Assembly: GCA_035308025.1 (NCBI GenBank)
Contig: DATGHL010000047.1
Coordinates: 64,430 to 128,429, forward strand
Source of the DNA: Candidatus Binataceae bacterium
GTDB taxonomy: Bacteria; Desulfobacterota; Binatia; Binatales; Binataceae
Direction: 5' to 3'
DNA: 64,000 nucleotides
Of this stretch, positions 16,411 through 25,684 are shown one piece after another. Under the pieces are notes generated by a model. That model was not told the origin of the DNA. It made no database searches and saw nothing but the letters and a program-made list of their open reading frames with translations. The position numbers and the translations under genes were made by a program. Positions within the stretch are counted from its first letter, which is position 1. Each line of letters starts with the position of its first letter.

Positions 16411-18000
16411 ATGCGACCTCGTTTCTTCATCGGCCTGTTTTTGGCTGCGGATCTTTTCATATGCGCGACCCGTGCTTTGGCGGTCAGTTGCGACGTTGCA
16501 TCAATTCAGTCGATTGCGCCCAGCAACTCAAAGATTACCTCAGCGGTTGAAACCACCAGTGGCGCTATCCCCTACTGCCAAATCAACGCTTCGATCACCA
16601 CCGATGCAACCTTAGGAGACGTCATCCACTACGAAGTCGGGCTGCCGGATTCGAGCTATTGGAATTCGCGTTTCCTCTTTGCTGGTAATGCCGGTTTGGC
16701 CGGGTCGATCCCCTTCGACTTGAGCAGCCTGCAGGGTAGTTACGCCGTTGCGGCGACTGACACTGGCCACACCGGCGCCAACCGCGATGCGAGCTGGGCG
16801 CTGAATAATACGCCGGCGGTGCTCGATTTTGAGTACCGCGCGGTGCACGAATCGGCAGTGGCCGCGGAGCAGATCTTGAGTGGCTATTATGGTAATCCGG
16901 CCTACCATTCGTACTTTGCCGGCTGTTCTACCGGCGGACGGCAGGGCCTGGTTGAAGCCGAGAATTATCCCACCGACTTCGACGGTATCGCGGCAGGAGA
17001 CCCGGCGATCGGCCAAAACTATCTGGCCTTCAACGCGAACGCGCAGGCTATTCTTTCTCCGAACAGCTATCTCGACAGCGCCGCGATAACGCTGCTCAAT
17101 CAGGCCGTACTAACTCAGTGTGATGGTCTTGACGGAGTGGTGGACGGCCTCATCCAAAATCCTGCTGCTTGCGCCTTCAATCCGGCTGCCCTGCTGTGCA
17201 GTCCGGGTCAAACCACCGGCTGTCTGACCGCCGGGCAGATCGCCGCTGTCAACAAGATCTATCAGGGACCGGTCGATACCGCCGGCGCCACGCTCTATCC
17301 GGGTCTTAGTATTAGCGACCCGGCGCAAAGCGCGCCGGCGGATGCAGGCTGGCCGCAAATGATCACGGGTTGCCCACAAAGTTCCTGCAAGCTGCCGAGC
17401 TTTACGGGGGCCGAGCCATGGGCAGGCTTTCCGCTGACACCGACTCAATGGGCCGCGCAAGATGGTTTCTACAAATACTTTATTTCCAACAACCCTAATC
17501 TGGATACAAAAACGATAAGCTTCTCGAACCAAGTCCAGCTCAGTGCGATCACCAGCCGCACGGCGAGTCTTGGCGGTGAAGGCATGAACGCGGACCTGAC
17601 GCCTTTCGTCACCTCAGGACATAAATTGCTCATGTATCACGGCTGGAGTGATCCGGTGTTTTCACCCTATGTCAGCGTAAACTATTACAACAATGTGCAG
17701 GCGACGCTCGGTAGTAATACCGCCGACAGCATCCGGCTGTTCATGGCGCCTGGGATGCATCATTGTCAGGGCTTTGGTCCTGGGCCGAATTCTTTTGACG
17801 CGGTCTCGGCCTTGGTTAGTTGGGTTGAGCAGGGCGTTGTTCCGGAGGGCATCGTCGCCAGCCATCATATCAATGACAATCCGACCGCGCCGATTGATCG
17901 CACCATGCCGCTTTGCGCCTATCCGGAACTAGCCATCTACGATGACGTCGGGCCCGTCAACGACGCCTCCTCATGGTCCTGCTCGGCGACCAATCGCTAG
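16411..18000 (+). CDS. Tannase/feruloyl esterase family, secreted
   Basis: 529 residues from ATG 16411 (an upstream TTG would add 8 residues). Signal peptide MRPRFFIGLFLAADLFICATRALA. Catalytic serine is Ser173 in AGCSTGGRQG; the acid and histidine lie in LMYHGWSDP and in APGMHHCQGFG, and the Cys pairs typical of the family are present (CSTGG, HHC). Family members hydrolyse ester bonds of tannins, feruloylated polysaccharides or MHET-like aromatic esters in the periplasm or outside. A second family member at 60847-62544 is interrupted by a stop codon exactly at the Trp of HGWSD. Single gene. Confidence 0.9.
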   Translation: MRPRFFIGLFLAADLFICATRALAVSCDVASIQSIAPSNSKITSAVETTSGAIPYCQINASITTDATLGDVIHYEVGLPDSSYWNSRFLFAGNAGLAGSIPFDLSSLQGSYAVAATDTGHTGANRDASWALNNTPAVLDFEYRAVHESAVAAEQILSGYYGNPAYHSYFAGCSTGGRQGLVEAENYPTDFDGIAAGDPAIGQNYLAFNANAQAILSPNSYLDSAAITLLNQAVLTQCDGLDGVVDGLIQNPAACAFNPAALLCSPGQTTGCLTAGQIAAVNKIYQGPVDTAGATLYPGLSISDPAQSAPADAGWPQMITGCPQSSCKLPSFTGAEPWAGFPLTPTQWAAQDGFYKYFISNNPNLDTKTISFSNQVQLSAITSRTASLGGEGMNADLTPFVTSGHKLLMYHGWSDPVFSPYVSVNYYNNVQATLGSNTADSIRLFMAPGMHHCQGFGPGPNSFDAVSALVSWVEQGVVPEGIVASHHINDNPTAPIDRTMPLCAYPELAIYDDVGPVNDASSWSCSATNR

Positions 18001-18050
18001 CGAGCCGGCGGCCGATATTAGCCCTCGCGCATGGAACCGTTGAAAGAGTT

Positions 18051-19679
18051 TTAAGTAGCGTTTCTCAATGCGGCCCGCCCGGACTTGCGGGCGACGAATT
18101 GCGGTCGCACGATCGAGAAGATCGCTGGGACCAACGTAATCGCCGCGAGCCAGTGCGTAAGCATAAGCAGGCCTAGCAGCAGGGCCATTTCGGCCGAGAA
18201 GCGGAGTTCGGACATCCAGTACCAAGGGATGACGCCGCCCACCAGAGTCGTCGCGGTGAAGGTAACCGCCATGCCGGAAGTGCTGATGGCCCGCCGGATT
18301 GCCTGGTCGTAGTCGCCGATACGTCGATACTCACGCCGGATTCGATCGACAACATAGAGAATGTAGTCGACACCGATTCCCATGCCGACGGCGGTTACCG
18401 GCAATGTATTGATGTTGATCCCTGAGCCTTTGAGCCCGATGTAAAGAAAACTCACTACACCGGCGGCGATCAGAGTCAGCAGAACCATCCCACCCGCCGT
18501 GAACGAAGCGTAACTCAGTGCGACCAGGCCGAAAACCACGCCCATGATGAGGATTGTACTGGTGCGATCGGAGTAGATAATTTCGTCATTGAGCGCCGCG
18601 GTCAGACCAACGCTGCCGCCTGCTAGCACAAACTTAACGTGTGGCGAAGGGTGAGTCGCGATGAATAGTTGGGCTCGCGCGATCGCCTCGAGCAACGTCG
18701 CGCCTTCGACATTCTTGTAGTAAACGACAAATTGCCCGTTGCGCGCGTTATAGTCCATGTACTGAAGAATCACCAGCGGCGACGGCGCCGACGACTGATA
18801 CGCACGCCGTGGCTCGCGGCGCGCGCCGTCACCAGCAGCGGGATCACCAGCACAAGCACGTCGAAGTTGTAGCCGAGGAACCCGACGAAGCCGAGACCCC
18901 AGACCGCCTGTGCCGCCGCGCCGATCATCGGCAAGAGCACGCCGTAGAGCCGCCTGAAGTAGAGAACGAGGGTGCCGATTATGAACAGGCCGGTAACCGC
19001 GAAGATGCGCGCCAGGTCGCCTTCGTAGAACCAGCACCACGCCTTGAGTACGGGCTCGCCGGTTGCATACAGGACCGTATTGTCGTCCTCCACGGCGCGC
19101 CGCATCCGTTCGAGCCGGCGGTGGATGTCGCCATAGTCAACTCGGTCCTCGTTGAAGCCGGCGGTGACCAGCGCGCTCTTGCCGTTTTGCGCGACCAGTA
19201 CGCCGTAGGCTTGACTGTGCAGGACTTCGTCTTTAAGACGCGCGAGGTCCGCTGCCGAGGTGGGTATAACGTCCGGCAGCAACGGGCGAGAGATGATTAA
19301 GCCACCGCTGGTCGCGATCAATTTGCGCGCGTTAGTGCCAGTTATCGAATCGATCAGGTCGTGATCGACGCCGTCCATCAGATCGAGTTGCCGATGGAGG
19401 TAGCGAATCTTGTTAAGCGTGGCTGCATTGAAGATGTCGCCTGCGCTTGACTTCGAGATCGAAGCGTCATCACGTTCGCGGTGCCGAAGATCTGCCGGAA
19501 ATGATTATAGTTGAGGACGTACGGATGAGCCTGAGGCAGCAGGTCGCGAAATTCACTGTACATGCGCACTCTGAGCGCGTAACGGCCGAAAACGAGCGTC
19601 AGCAACGCGAGCACGGCAAGCGACGCCCAGCGATACCTCACGTCAAGGGGACGATGAAATGAACCAGGCGTTCGGCCAT
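18051..19679 (-). pseudogene. MMPL/RND-type transporter, multiply disrupted
   Basis: Three frames carry successive parts of one RND-superfamily exporter. Start MAERLVHFIV at 19679 shifts frame near 19650 to RYRWASLAVLALLTLVFG, runs to FGTANVMTL, shifts again near 19460 to ISKSSAGDIFNAATLNKIRY, and continues through LMDGVDHDLID, TM2-TM4 (ARIFAVTGLFIIGTLVLYF to VLVIPLLVTARAASHGV). Near 18800 a third break joins directly to the second porter loop (PSPLVILQYMDYNARNGQF), so TM5-TM6 and loop, about 200 residues by family standards, are missing. The end (TM7-TM12, GIGVDYILYVVDRIR) reads through to 18051. MMPL relatives export lipids or hopanoids; this copy cannot work. Confidence 0.85.
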
Positions 19680-19917
19680 CGCGTGAATCTCGCGGAAACT
19701 AACTACCGGTAACTTGAGACAGATGAAAGTCCGGGCTTCTGCGGACGCATTGCCGGCGAGGGCGATAGTGCGCGGACTCTGCGCGATTGCAAATCGGGTC
19801 AGTCTGCACAGGAGCCCTGAATGGAAATGCTGCCAAGCGTGAAGCGACGGGGAGGCGTTGCCCGCCTCGACTGGCTTTTATCTTCTTGGTTTGTTCGGGT
19901 ATGGTCGCACAGGGTTC

Positions 19918-20472
19918 ATGGCGAGGACGAGAATGAGGGAGAAGCGGAAAGCGAAACGGGCTATGGCGATCGTGGCGTCGCTCGGGGCCGCCGGGCTGCT
20001 GCTGAGCTGCCGAAGTGGGAGTGAGACGCACCATACGGTCGGATCCGTCAATACGGCGTTCAAGCTGATCGGGCCGGATCATAAGATCATTATAGAATCC
20101 TATGATGATCCGAAAATCGAAGGCATCACCGTGTTCATTAGTAAGTCGCAGACGGGCGGAATCAAAGGCGCGATCGGCTTGGCCGAGGATACCTCCGACG
20201 CCTCCGTAGCGGTGCGCCAGACCGGGCCAATCAGGGTCAAAGAGACGTTCGAGAATGGCGAGGACGCCTTCACTGAAAAGCGCTCCGTGCTATTCAAGCG
20301 CCTGCACGTCAGCCGGTTTTGGGACGCGGCGCATAAAAGTTTTGTGTACCTGGTGTGGACCGATCGACTGGTCAACGGCTCGCCGCATAATTCGATCTCG
20401 GCGGTGGTGGCGCAGCCGTGGGGAACGCAGGCGCCTGATCTGTCGCTAATCGAATCTGCAGCCGCACCATAA
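19918..20472 (+). CDS. creA: CreA-family protein
   Basis: 184 residues from ATG 19918. The conserved core is complete: DPKIEGITVFISKSQTGGIKGAIGLAEDTSDASVAVRQTGPI, then FTEKRSVLFKRLHVSRFWDAAHKSFVYLVWTD and GSPHNSISAV. N-terminus: basic MARTRMREKRKAKRA, hydrophobic AIVASLGAAGLLLSC-RSG, a lipobox-like cleavage site, so it is probably a periplasmic lipoprotein. CreA is widespread and its biochemical role is unknown; it is not the catabolite regulator of fungi with the same name. ald follows 140 bp downstream. Confidence 0.9.
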   Translation: MARTRMREKRKAKRAMAIVASLGAAGLLLSCRSGSETHHTVGSVNTAFKLIGPDHKIIIESYDDPKIEGITVFISKSQTGGIKGAIGLAEDTSDASVAVRQTGPIRVKETFENGEDAFTEKRSVLFKRLHVSRFWDAAHKSFVYLVWTDRLVNGSPHNSISAVVAQPWGTQAPDLSLIESAAAP

Positions 20473-20612
20473 TTCCTGGATGCGCACAGATACGCGATCG
20501 AAGTCGCCGCGACAGCGCGATCGGCCACGGCGTTTAGCCCGATCCTCGGAAAGTTCGCAAGGTTGATTGGCGCGGATCCGGCGACGCGATCGAGCCGCCG
20601 AGGTAATGGCAC

Positions 20613-21719
20613 ATGATTGTCGGCGTTCCCACCGAAATAAAGCAGGACGAGCGCCGCGTCGCGCTCACGCCGGCGGGCGTCGTCGCGCTGAAGCATCATG
20701 GCCACAGCGTCATCATTCAGCGCGGCGCGGGAGCCGGCAGTGGATTTGGCGATGGCGACTATCGTGCCGCAGGTGCGCGGATCGCGGGCTCGGCGGTCAC
20801 TGTCTGGCGCCGCGCTTCGATGGTCCTCAAGGTTAAGGAGCCGCAGCCGTCGGAATATAGTTATTTGCGGCCAGGACTAATCCTTTTCACGTATCTCCAT
20901 CTGGCCGCTGACCAGCGGCTCGCGCGCGAACTTCTGGCGCGGCGTGTCATCGCATTGGCTTATGAGACTGTTCAGCTCGACGATTCAAGTCTGCCACTGC
21001 TTGCGCCGATGAGCGAAGTCGCGGGCCGTCTCGCAATTCAGGTCGGCGGCTGGTGTCTGGAGGCGCAAAACGGCGGGCGCGGCGTCCTGCTGAGTGGTGC
21101 GCCGGGGGTGCGGCCGGGGCGCGTGCTCATCATTGGCGGCGGCATCGCCGGGCTCAACGCCTGTCGAGTCGCCATCGGTGTCGGCGCCCGTGTCACGATA
21201 CTTGACGTTAATCCGGTCAGGCTGCGTTATCTCAACGATCTGCTCGGCAGCCAGGCGATCACTGTGATGTCAAACCGCGCCACACTGGAGGAGGAACTGT
21301 TCCAGGCGGATCTGGTCGTTGGTACCGTGTTGATTCCCGGCGCCCGCGCTCCGCGCCTGATAACGACGCGTGCGGTGTCGCGGATGAAGCGCGGAGCGGC
21401 GTTGGTCGACCTCTCGATCGATCAGGGCGGCATTTCCGAACTCTCGCATCCGACTACCCATGCGCGCCCAATCTTCGTCCGCGAGGGCGTAGTTCACTAT
21501 TGTGTCACCAATATTCCCGGCATTGTCCCACATACCTCGACCTATGCGCTGACTAACGCCACGATACCATACGCGCTCGAAATCGCGGACCACGGCGTAC
21601 TGGAGGCGGGCGCGCGCAACCGGGCGATACAACTAGGCCTCAACACATATAACGGCGTGGTCGTTCATCCCGCGGTCGCAACCGCCCTGCGACTCAAGCC
21701 GTCGTCGCCCTGGAGCTGA
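20613..21719 (+). CDS. ald: Alanine dehydrogenase
   Basis: 368 residues, typical. NAD-dependent reversible deamination of L-alanine to pyruvate and ammonia. Substrate-binding Arg15 and active-site Lys75 (VLKVKEP) and His96 (FTYLHLAAD) are present, the Rossmann motif is VLIIGGGIAGLNACRVA, and the C-terminal DQGGISE and THARPIFVREGVVHYCVTNIPG signatures are intact. Spacing from creA is 140 bp. A tRNA-Leu fragment begins 177 bp downstream. Confidence 0.93.
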   Translation: MIVGVPTEIKQDERRVALTPAGVVALKHHGHSVIIQRGAGAGSGFGDGDYRAAGARIAGSAVTVWRRASMVLKVKEPQPSEYSYLRPGLILFTYLHLAADQRLARELLARRVIALAYETVQLDDSSLPLLAPMSEVAGRLAIQVGGWCLEAQNGGRGVLLSGAPGVRPGRVLIIGGGIAGLNACRVAIGVGARVTILDVNPVRLRYLNDLLGSQAITVMSNRATLEEELFQADLVVGTVLIPGARAPRLITTRAVSRMKRGAALVDLSIDQGGISELSHPTTHARPIFVREGVVHYCVTNIPGIVPHTSTYALTNATIPYALEIADHGVLEAGARNRAIQLGLNTYNGVVVHPAVATALRLKPSSPWS

Positions 21720-21895
21720 CCGCTCGGTTGCGCGCGGCAAAACTACACTTTCGTTTTTGGCGAAGGTTGGCGCGGTCCCCGAAAACTCTCTATTCCGCAA
21801 TGCTGAGTAAGCGGGAGTGGGACGCCGGGGAAATGCTCGCCAAATCGAGATAACCGCTTGAGAAAACCTTTATCTATTAATGATTTGGGAGGATC

Positions 21896-21938
21896 GCCGG
21901 GGTGGCAAAATGGCAGACGCATAGGACTTAAAATCCCA
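21896..21938 (+). pseudogene. 5' half of tRNA-Leu(UAA), intronless
   Basis: Acceptor 5' strand GCCGGGG, D-arm (TGGCAAAATGGCAGACGC) and an anticodon arm with the uninterrupted loop CTTAAAA, then the similarity stops; no variable arm, T-arm or acceptor 3' strand follows. About four fifths of its bases agree with the exons of the complete tRNA at 22887. It marks the left end of the decayed integrative element. Confidence 0.8.
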
Positions 21939-22040
21939 AAACAATATAGCAAGTCTCTAAATAAGGCTTTGAAATAAAAGGTTTGTTCGTCGACGATTGC
22001 TTTCAGACCAACTGCGCAGTCCTTTCACAGTTGGCTATTT

Positions 22041-22837
22041 TTGAGGGGTTCAGAGGGCCGGCAGACATTGAAAGCCGCCATCCGCAATGGATGGCTCGAC
22101 CGTATGCCGGACCTTTCCGAGCCGTACAGGTCATCTCCAAAAATCTCGCACCGCGCCTGGTTCTCTCCTGAGGAATACAAAAAACTTACGAAGCCACCCG
22201 CAAGCGTGCGCAAGAGCCGAGGGCGACGCGCTACAAATGGGAATCGGAACAACTTCACGACGATGTTCTTTTCGCCGCCAACACCGGCCTTCGACCCGAT
22301 GAAGCGTGGCGCCTTCAATTCCGGGACGTCACAATCGTCGAAGACGACCCGAGCGGCCAAACCATCCTTGAGATCGAGGTGCGCGGCAAGCGCGGAGTCG
22401 GCTACTGTAAGAGCATGAGTGGCGCCGTGCGCCCGTTCGAGAGATTGAAGGCCCGGCACCTGCTTCTTTGTCGTCCTTGGCTGCATGGTCCGCGCATGCC
22501 GGTTCCGAAGAATACGGTTTCCGGGGCCGACAGACCTCATCTTCCTCAATGGCAGCGCGAGCTATTCAAGACTATCCTCGACGAGGAAAACCTCAGATTC
22601 GATCGCGAAGGCCGCCCTCGAACGGCCTATAGCCTCCGACACACATATATCTGTCTGCGCCTGATGGAAGGCGCCGACATCTACCAGATCGCCAAAAACT
22701 GCCGCACCAGCGTCGAGATGATCAAAAAGTACTATGCAGCACACGTCAAAACCCAGCTCGATGCCACCGCCATCAACATCATGAGGCCAAAGACAAAAAA
22801 GAAGAAAAGACCAGCCGAAAACTTAGAAGAAAACTGA
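22041..22837 (+). pseudogene. Tyrosine recombinase (phage-type integrase), 5'-truncated and frameshifted
   Basis: The first part (KAAIRNGWLDRMPDLSEPYR, SPEEYKKL) and the second part (EATRKRAQEPRATRYKW, FAANTGLRPDEAWRLQFRDV, GKRGVGYC) are in different frames, joined by one missing base near 22186. The C-terminus has the catalytic box YSLRHTYICLRLMEGAD and the nucleophile Tyr in MIKKYYAAH. Roughly the first third of a normal integrase is missing. It ends 50 bp before the complete tRNA-Leu, the usual place for an integrase next to its attachment site. Confidence 0.88.
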
Positions 22838-22886
22838 CGTGTACCTTCCGCTGCCCTATGCTAGACAGCTATACATAGTTGGCCAC

Positions 22887-23217
22887 GCGGGCGTGGCGAA
22901 ATGGCAGACGCTACGGACTTAAGGAAACTTGAGTGCTCGTCCGGGAAACCGGCGAAGCAGAACTGCCCAAATTCGGGGAAACCTGAAATGGCAATCCCGA
23001 GCCAAGCCCGGAGGGAGCCTCCAGCCGGGAAGGTGTAGAGACTAGACGGGCAGCACCTAAGCCTCGGTCCTCCGAGGGACGGTGAAGGGATAGTCCAGAC
23101 CGCAAACCTGATGCGCGCTCTCCAAAACGCCGCGTCCGGGCGGCGAAAGCCGTAGACGGCATGAAAATCCGTTGAGCTTGACGGCTCGTGAGGGTTCGAC
23201 TCCCTCCGCCCGCACCA
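22887..23217 (+). tRNA. tRNA-Leu(UAA) interrupted by a group I intron
   Basis: Exon 1 (22887-22920): acceptor GCGGGCG, D-arm, anticodon 5' stem ACGGA and loop C-U-U34. Exon 2 (23164-23217): A35-A36-A-A, anticodon 3' stem TCCGT, long variable arm GAGC/GCTC, T-arm GAGGG-TTCGACT-CCCTC, acceptor CGCCCGC, discriminator A and an encoded CCA. All stems pair perfectly after removal of 243 nt. The anticodon UAA is split after its first base, the same position as the classical cyanobacterial and plastid intron. Confidence 0.95.
22921..23163 (+). ncRNA. Group I intron (IC3-like) in tRNA-Leu(UAA)
   Basis: 243 nt, no endonuclease gene. P1 forms between exon ACUU and intron GAGU with the required U·G pair at the 5' splice site. 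Core elements are readable in order: P/Q with GGGGAAACCUG and GGCAAUCCCGAGCCAAGCC, the R element with GUAGAGACUAGACGGG, and the S element with GAUAGUCC. The intron ends in G, as group I introns must. Layout, length and sequence match the tRNA-Leu introns of cyanobacteria, so it should self-splice with guanosine. Confidence 0.94.
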
Positions 23218-23624
23218 CCCCTTCCTCCCGATCTCTTGAGCCGGGAACCTGCGGGACACTATGCTCCCGCCCCGGCGCCCAAGGATGGAACCATCCTCAC
23301 CTCAGACACTTGATGGGCGGGCACATGCCCGCCAACCCGCACGTCCTTTCAGCGCCGCAGGGCGCCCGCATTATTTCTCGGACCGCGTCTGAGCTCGGGG
23401 TAACTGGAAACCGACCTCTCGCTCAGCGCCTGACCAGGGCGGGCATGGGACACCCTCGCGCGTTCAGCGGAATCCGTCCCCTGTCGAACACTGGTCTATC
23501 GACCCACCATCCACAAAGGAATGACCTTCGCCTGTCGCGGTCGCCGCGCTTCCCGTACCCGGCGCGCACCATACGCCTCGATCAAATCGGTCGCCTTGTT
23601 AACGTCGTACTCGATCGTGACGGA
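23218..23624. other. Gap after tRNA-Leu, with two hairpins
   Basis: No supported gene. Two perfect hairpins follow the tRNA: AGGATGG-AA-CCATCCT at 23282-23297 and GGCGGGC-ACAT-GCCCGCC at 23316-23333; neither has a T-run, but together they could end the tRNA transcript. The remainder is probably island debris. Confidence 0.45.
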
Positions 23625-24207
23625 AGCGCTGGCGATGGACTTGCGCACCCGCATCGTGAACCGCCCGCAAATCACTTCGGACGGCTATGCGCCGTACATC
23701 GGCGCTGTTGAGGCCGCGTTTGGTCGCGCCGTGGATTATGCGCAAATCACGAAAAAATACGTCAGCGATTCGAGCCTGCCAGATGCGGCGCACCGCTATT
23801 CGCCGGGCCACGTCTCGGGCGTGGATCGGACCGTGATAAGAGGCAACCCGAAGGACGCGAATATCAGCACATCTTACGTGGAGCGGTTCAACCTTTCGTC
23901 GCGGATGCAGATGCGTCGGCTTACGCGGCTCACAAGCGGATTCAGCAAGAAGCTCGAAAGCCATCGGGCAGCCGTGGCGCTTTGGGTGAGCTTCTACAAC
24001 CTCTGCCGCGTGCACGAAACGCTGCGCTACACGCCAGCAATGGCGCTTGGCGTGACCGACCATATCTGGACGGTTGGGGAGCTTATACAGGCCGCGCTTG
24101 AGCCGTTAGACGTACCGCCGTTGCCGCGTCCGGTTCAGCCGACTACGCTCCGGCCCGGTTACATAGCGTTCCGCCCACGCGTGATTCGTGGTGACAAGGT
24201 GTCTTAA
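23625..24207 (+). pseudogene. IS1-family transposase, 3' fragment
   Basis: About 190 residues from MDLRTRIVNRPQITSDGYAPYIGAVEAAFG through SYVERFNLSSRMQMRRLTRLTSGFSKK and HRAAVALWVSFYNLCRVHETLRYTPAMALGVTDHIW. This is the C-terminal half of the IS1-type DDE domain (TSDGY carries the second Asp, the E-containing YVERFN follows). No zinc-finger/HTH N-terminal half precedes it, no InsA frame is visible and no terminal inverted repeats were found, so it is a dead remnant. Confidence 0.75.
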
Positions 24208-24369
24208 TTTCGGGTGATGAATGACTTAATTCAGACAGCACCCATCGGCGCGCGCAATGAGGGTATTGAACTGCTGACTGGCGCCGTCAGCACGATATGA
24301 TGAAGGCCGAACGTACGATGATGATGGACATTCCCTTGGCCTGCTCATACAGGCCAATCGCCCTCCAGA

Positions 24370-25665
24370 CTATTGCGAGAGCCGCAACAGCACCTTCGAC
24401 GCGATCTGCTGAAAGACGCCGTTAAGTTGCGCGGCGGTCGGAGCGAACAGCGCCTCACCCTGCGGTAAGCTCGCATTAAACGTGGGGCTGCTGGGGTCAT
24501 TCGCAACTTCCTGAAGGAACTGCTGGGCCTGCGGCTGAGTAGTGATCGCGGAACCCATCCCGATAGAATAAATTTGCACGCTCTGATTCAAAGCCGTCGT
24601 CGCCGACGCCTCCGCTCGATAGAAGGACTCGTTCGAAATCAGCGACTGCGACTGGTTGGTAGCTCCTATCGTGACGTAACTATTCGATTGATGCGAATAA
24701 AACGACATCCAACTCTTTGCAGGATTGTACGAACTTGAACACGGGCTGACATTCGATCCTCCGGTGGTGCTAAAGATGGTGAGTGGGTATGGGTTACGGC
24801 ATATCCCGAGCGCATCATCCCCAGCGTCACATTCGGAAAAATTGACAGTGGTTCGAACGTTTGAACCCTGCTGACAGTTAAGGCCGTCCTGGATCATGTT
24901 GGGCCAGCCGTCGGTGAAAAACACCATAACCTTGGCCGCGTTAGCAGGCAGCGACACGCTATTGATTTGACTCAGGCCGTTATCGAGTCCAGTCTGGGAA
25001 AAAGTGTAACCGTTGAAAGGCATGCTGTTGACGTAACTCCGAATCTTGCTCTTAAAAGGCGGAGAATTGCTCATCTGAACGCCGACCGTGTTCACGGTCG
25101 AAAAGCTGACCACAGAGACGTGGTCTTGACTATCGTCGAACTGATTAACGAAGTTGGTCACAGCCGAAGGAAGGGCGGCAGCGCCACCGTTGTAATTCAT
25201 CGAAGTGGATTGGTCCAGAACCACCGCCATATAAAGCGGCTGACGGGTCGCCGAGCCGGTCACCACGATAGGTACACTCGCTGGGAACCCTGGAATAATC
25301 CGCAAAAACAAGGGCTTGAAATAGACGGTGCCGGTGATCGTGGCGGTGGTGTTCCCGGCGGCATCTACGTTTGTGCTGAAGCTGAAAGTCGGCGCTGTGC
25401 TGTAAGTGCCAAGCACCTGGACATTGGCATTGAAAGCGTCCGTCGCAACCTGTTGTGCGACCGTGTTTCCCTCACCTAAGTTTCGCATGCTTTCGAGTGC
25501 CGCCGAATCCACCGCTTTTGACAGCGCCGTACGCTCGACATACGCTACCCCATAGTCAATAGCCATTCCCGAGAGCATGATGAGGGCGGGCATCACGATG
25601 GCTACGATCGCGACTACCTGACCGACCCTGAGATCATTGGCTTTAAGCATATCGGAAGGCTTCAT
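24370..25665 (-). CDS. TadG-like pilus-associated protein with VWA domain
   Basis: 431 residues. N-terminal TadE/TadG transmembrane segment (VGQVVAIVAIVMPALIMLSGMAIDYG) with the usual helical continuation VERTALSKAVDSAALESMRN, then a von Willebrand A domain from about residue 150: MAVVLDQSTSMNYNG carries the MIDAS DxSxS motif, VMVFFTDGWPN the later Asp. Such proteins sit in the periplasm next to Tad/Flp pilus machines and bind metal-dependent ligands. It ends a three-gene run with the two TadE-like genes upstream (19-bp gap). Confidence 0.85.
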   Translation of the reverse strand: MKPSDMLKANDLRVGQVVAIVAIVMPALIMLSGMAIDYGVAYVERTALSKAVDSAALESMRNLGEGNTVAQQVATDAFNANVQVLGTYSTAPTFSFSTNVDAAGNTTATITGTVYFKPLFLRIIPGFPASVPIVVTGSATRQPLYMAVVLDQSTSMNYNGGAAALPSAVTNFVNQFDDSQDHVSVVSFSTVNTVGVQMSNSPPFKSKIRSYVNSMPFNGYTFSQTGLDNGLSQINSVSLPANAAKVMVFFTDGWPNMIQDGLNCQQGSNVRTTVNFSECDAGDDALGICRNPYPLTIFSTTGGSNVSPCSSSYNPAKSWMSFYSHQSNSYVTIGATNQSQSLISNESFYRAEASATTALNQSVQIYSIGMGSAITTQPQAQQFLQEVANDPSSPTFNASLPQGEALFAPTAAQLNGVFQQIASKVLLRLSQ

Positions 25666-25684
25666 TTCGTTTCCGAGGTGGGGT

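Noticed and set aside
23496..23654. 52-codon frame on the minus strand (VTIEYDVNKATDLIEAYGAR)
   Set aside because: Reads like protein but overlaps the IS1 remnant start, has no ribosome site and no family; could be debris of the island.
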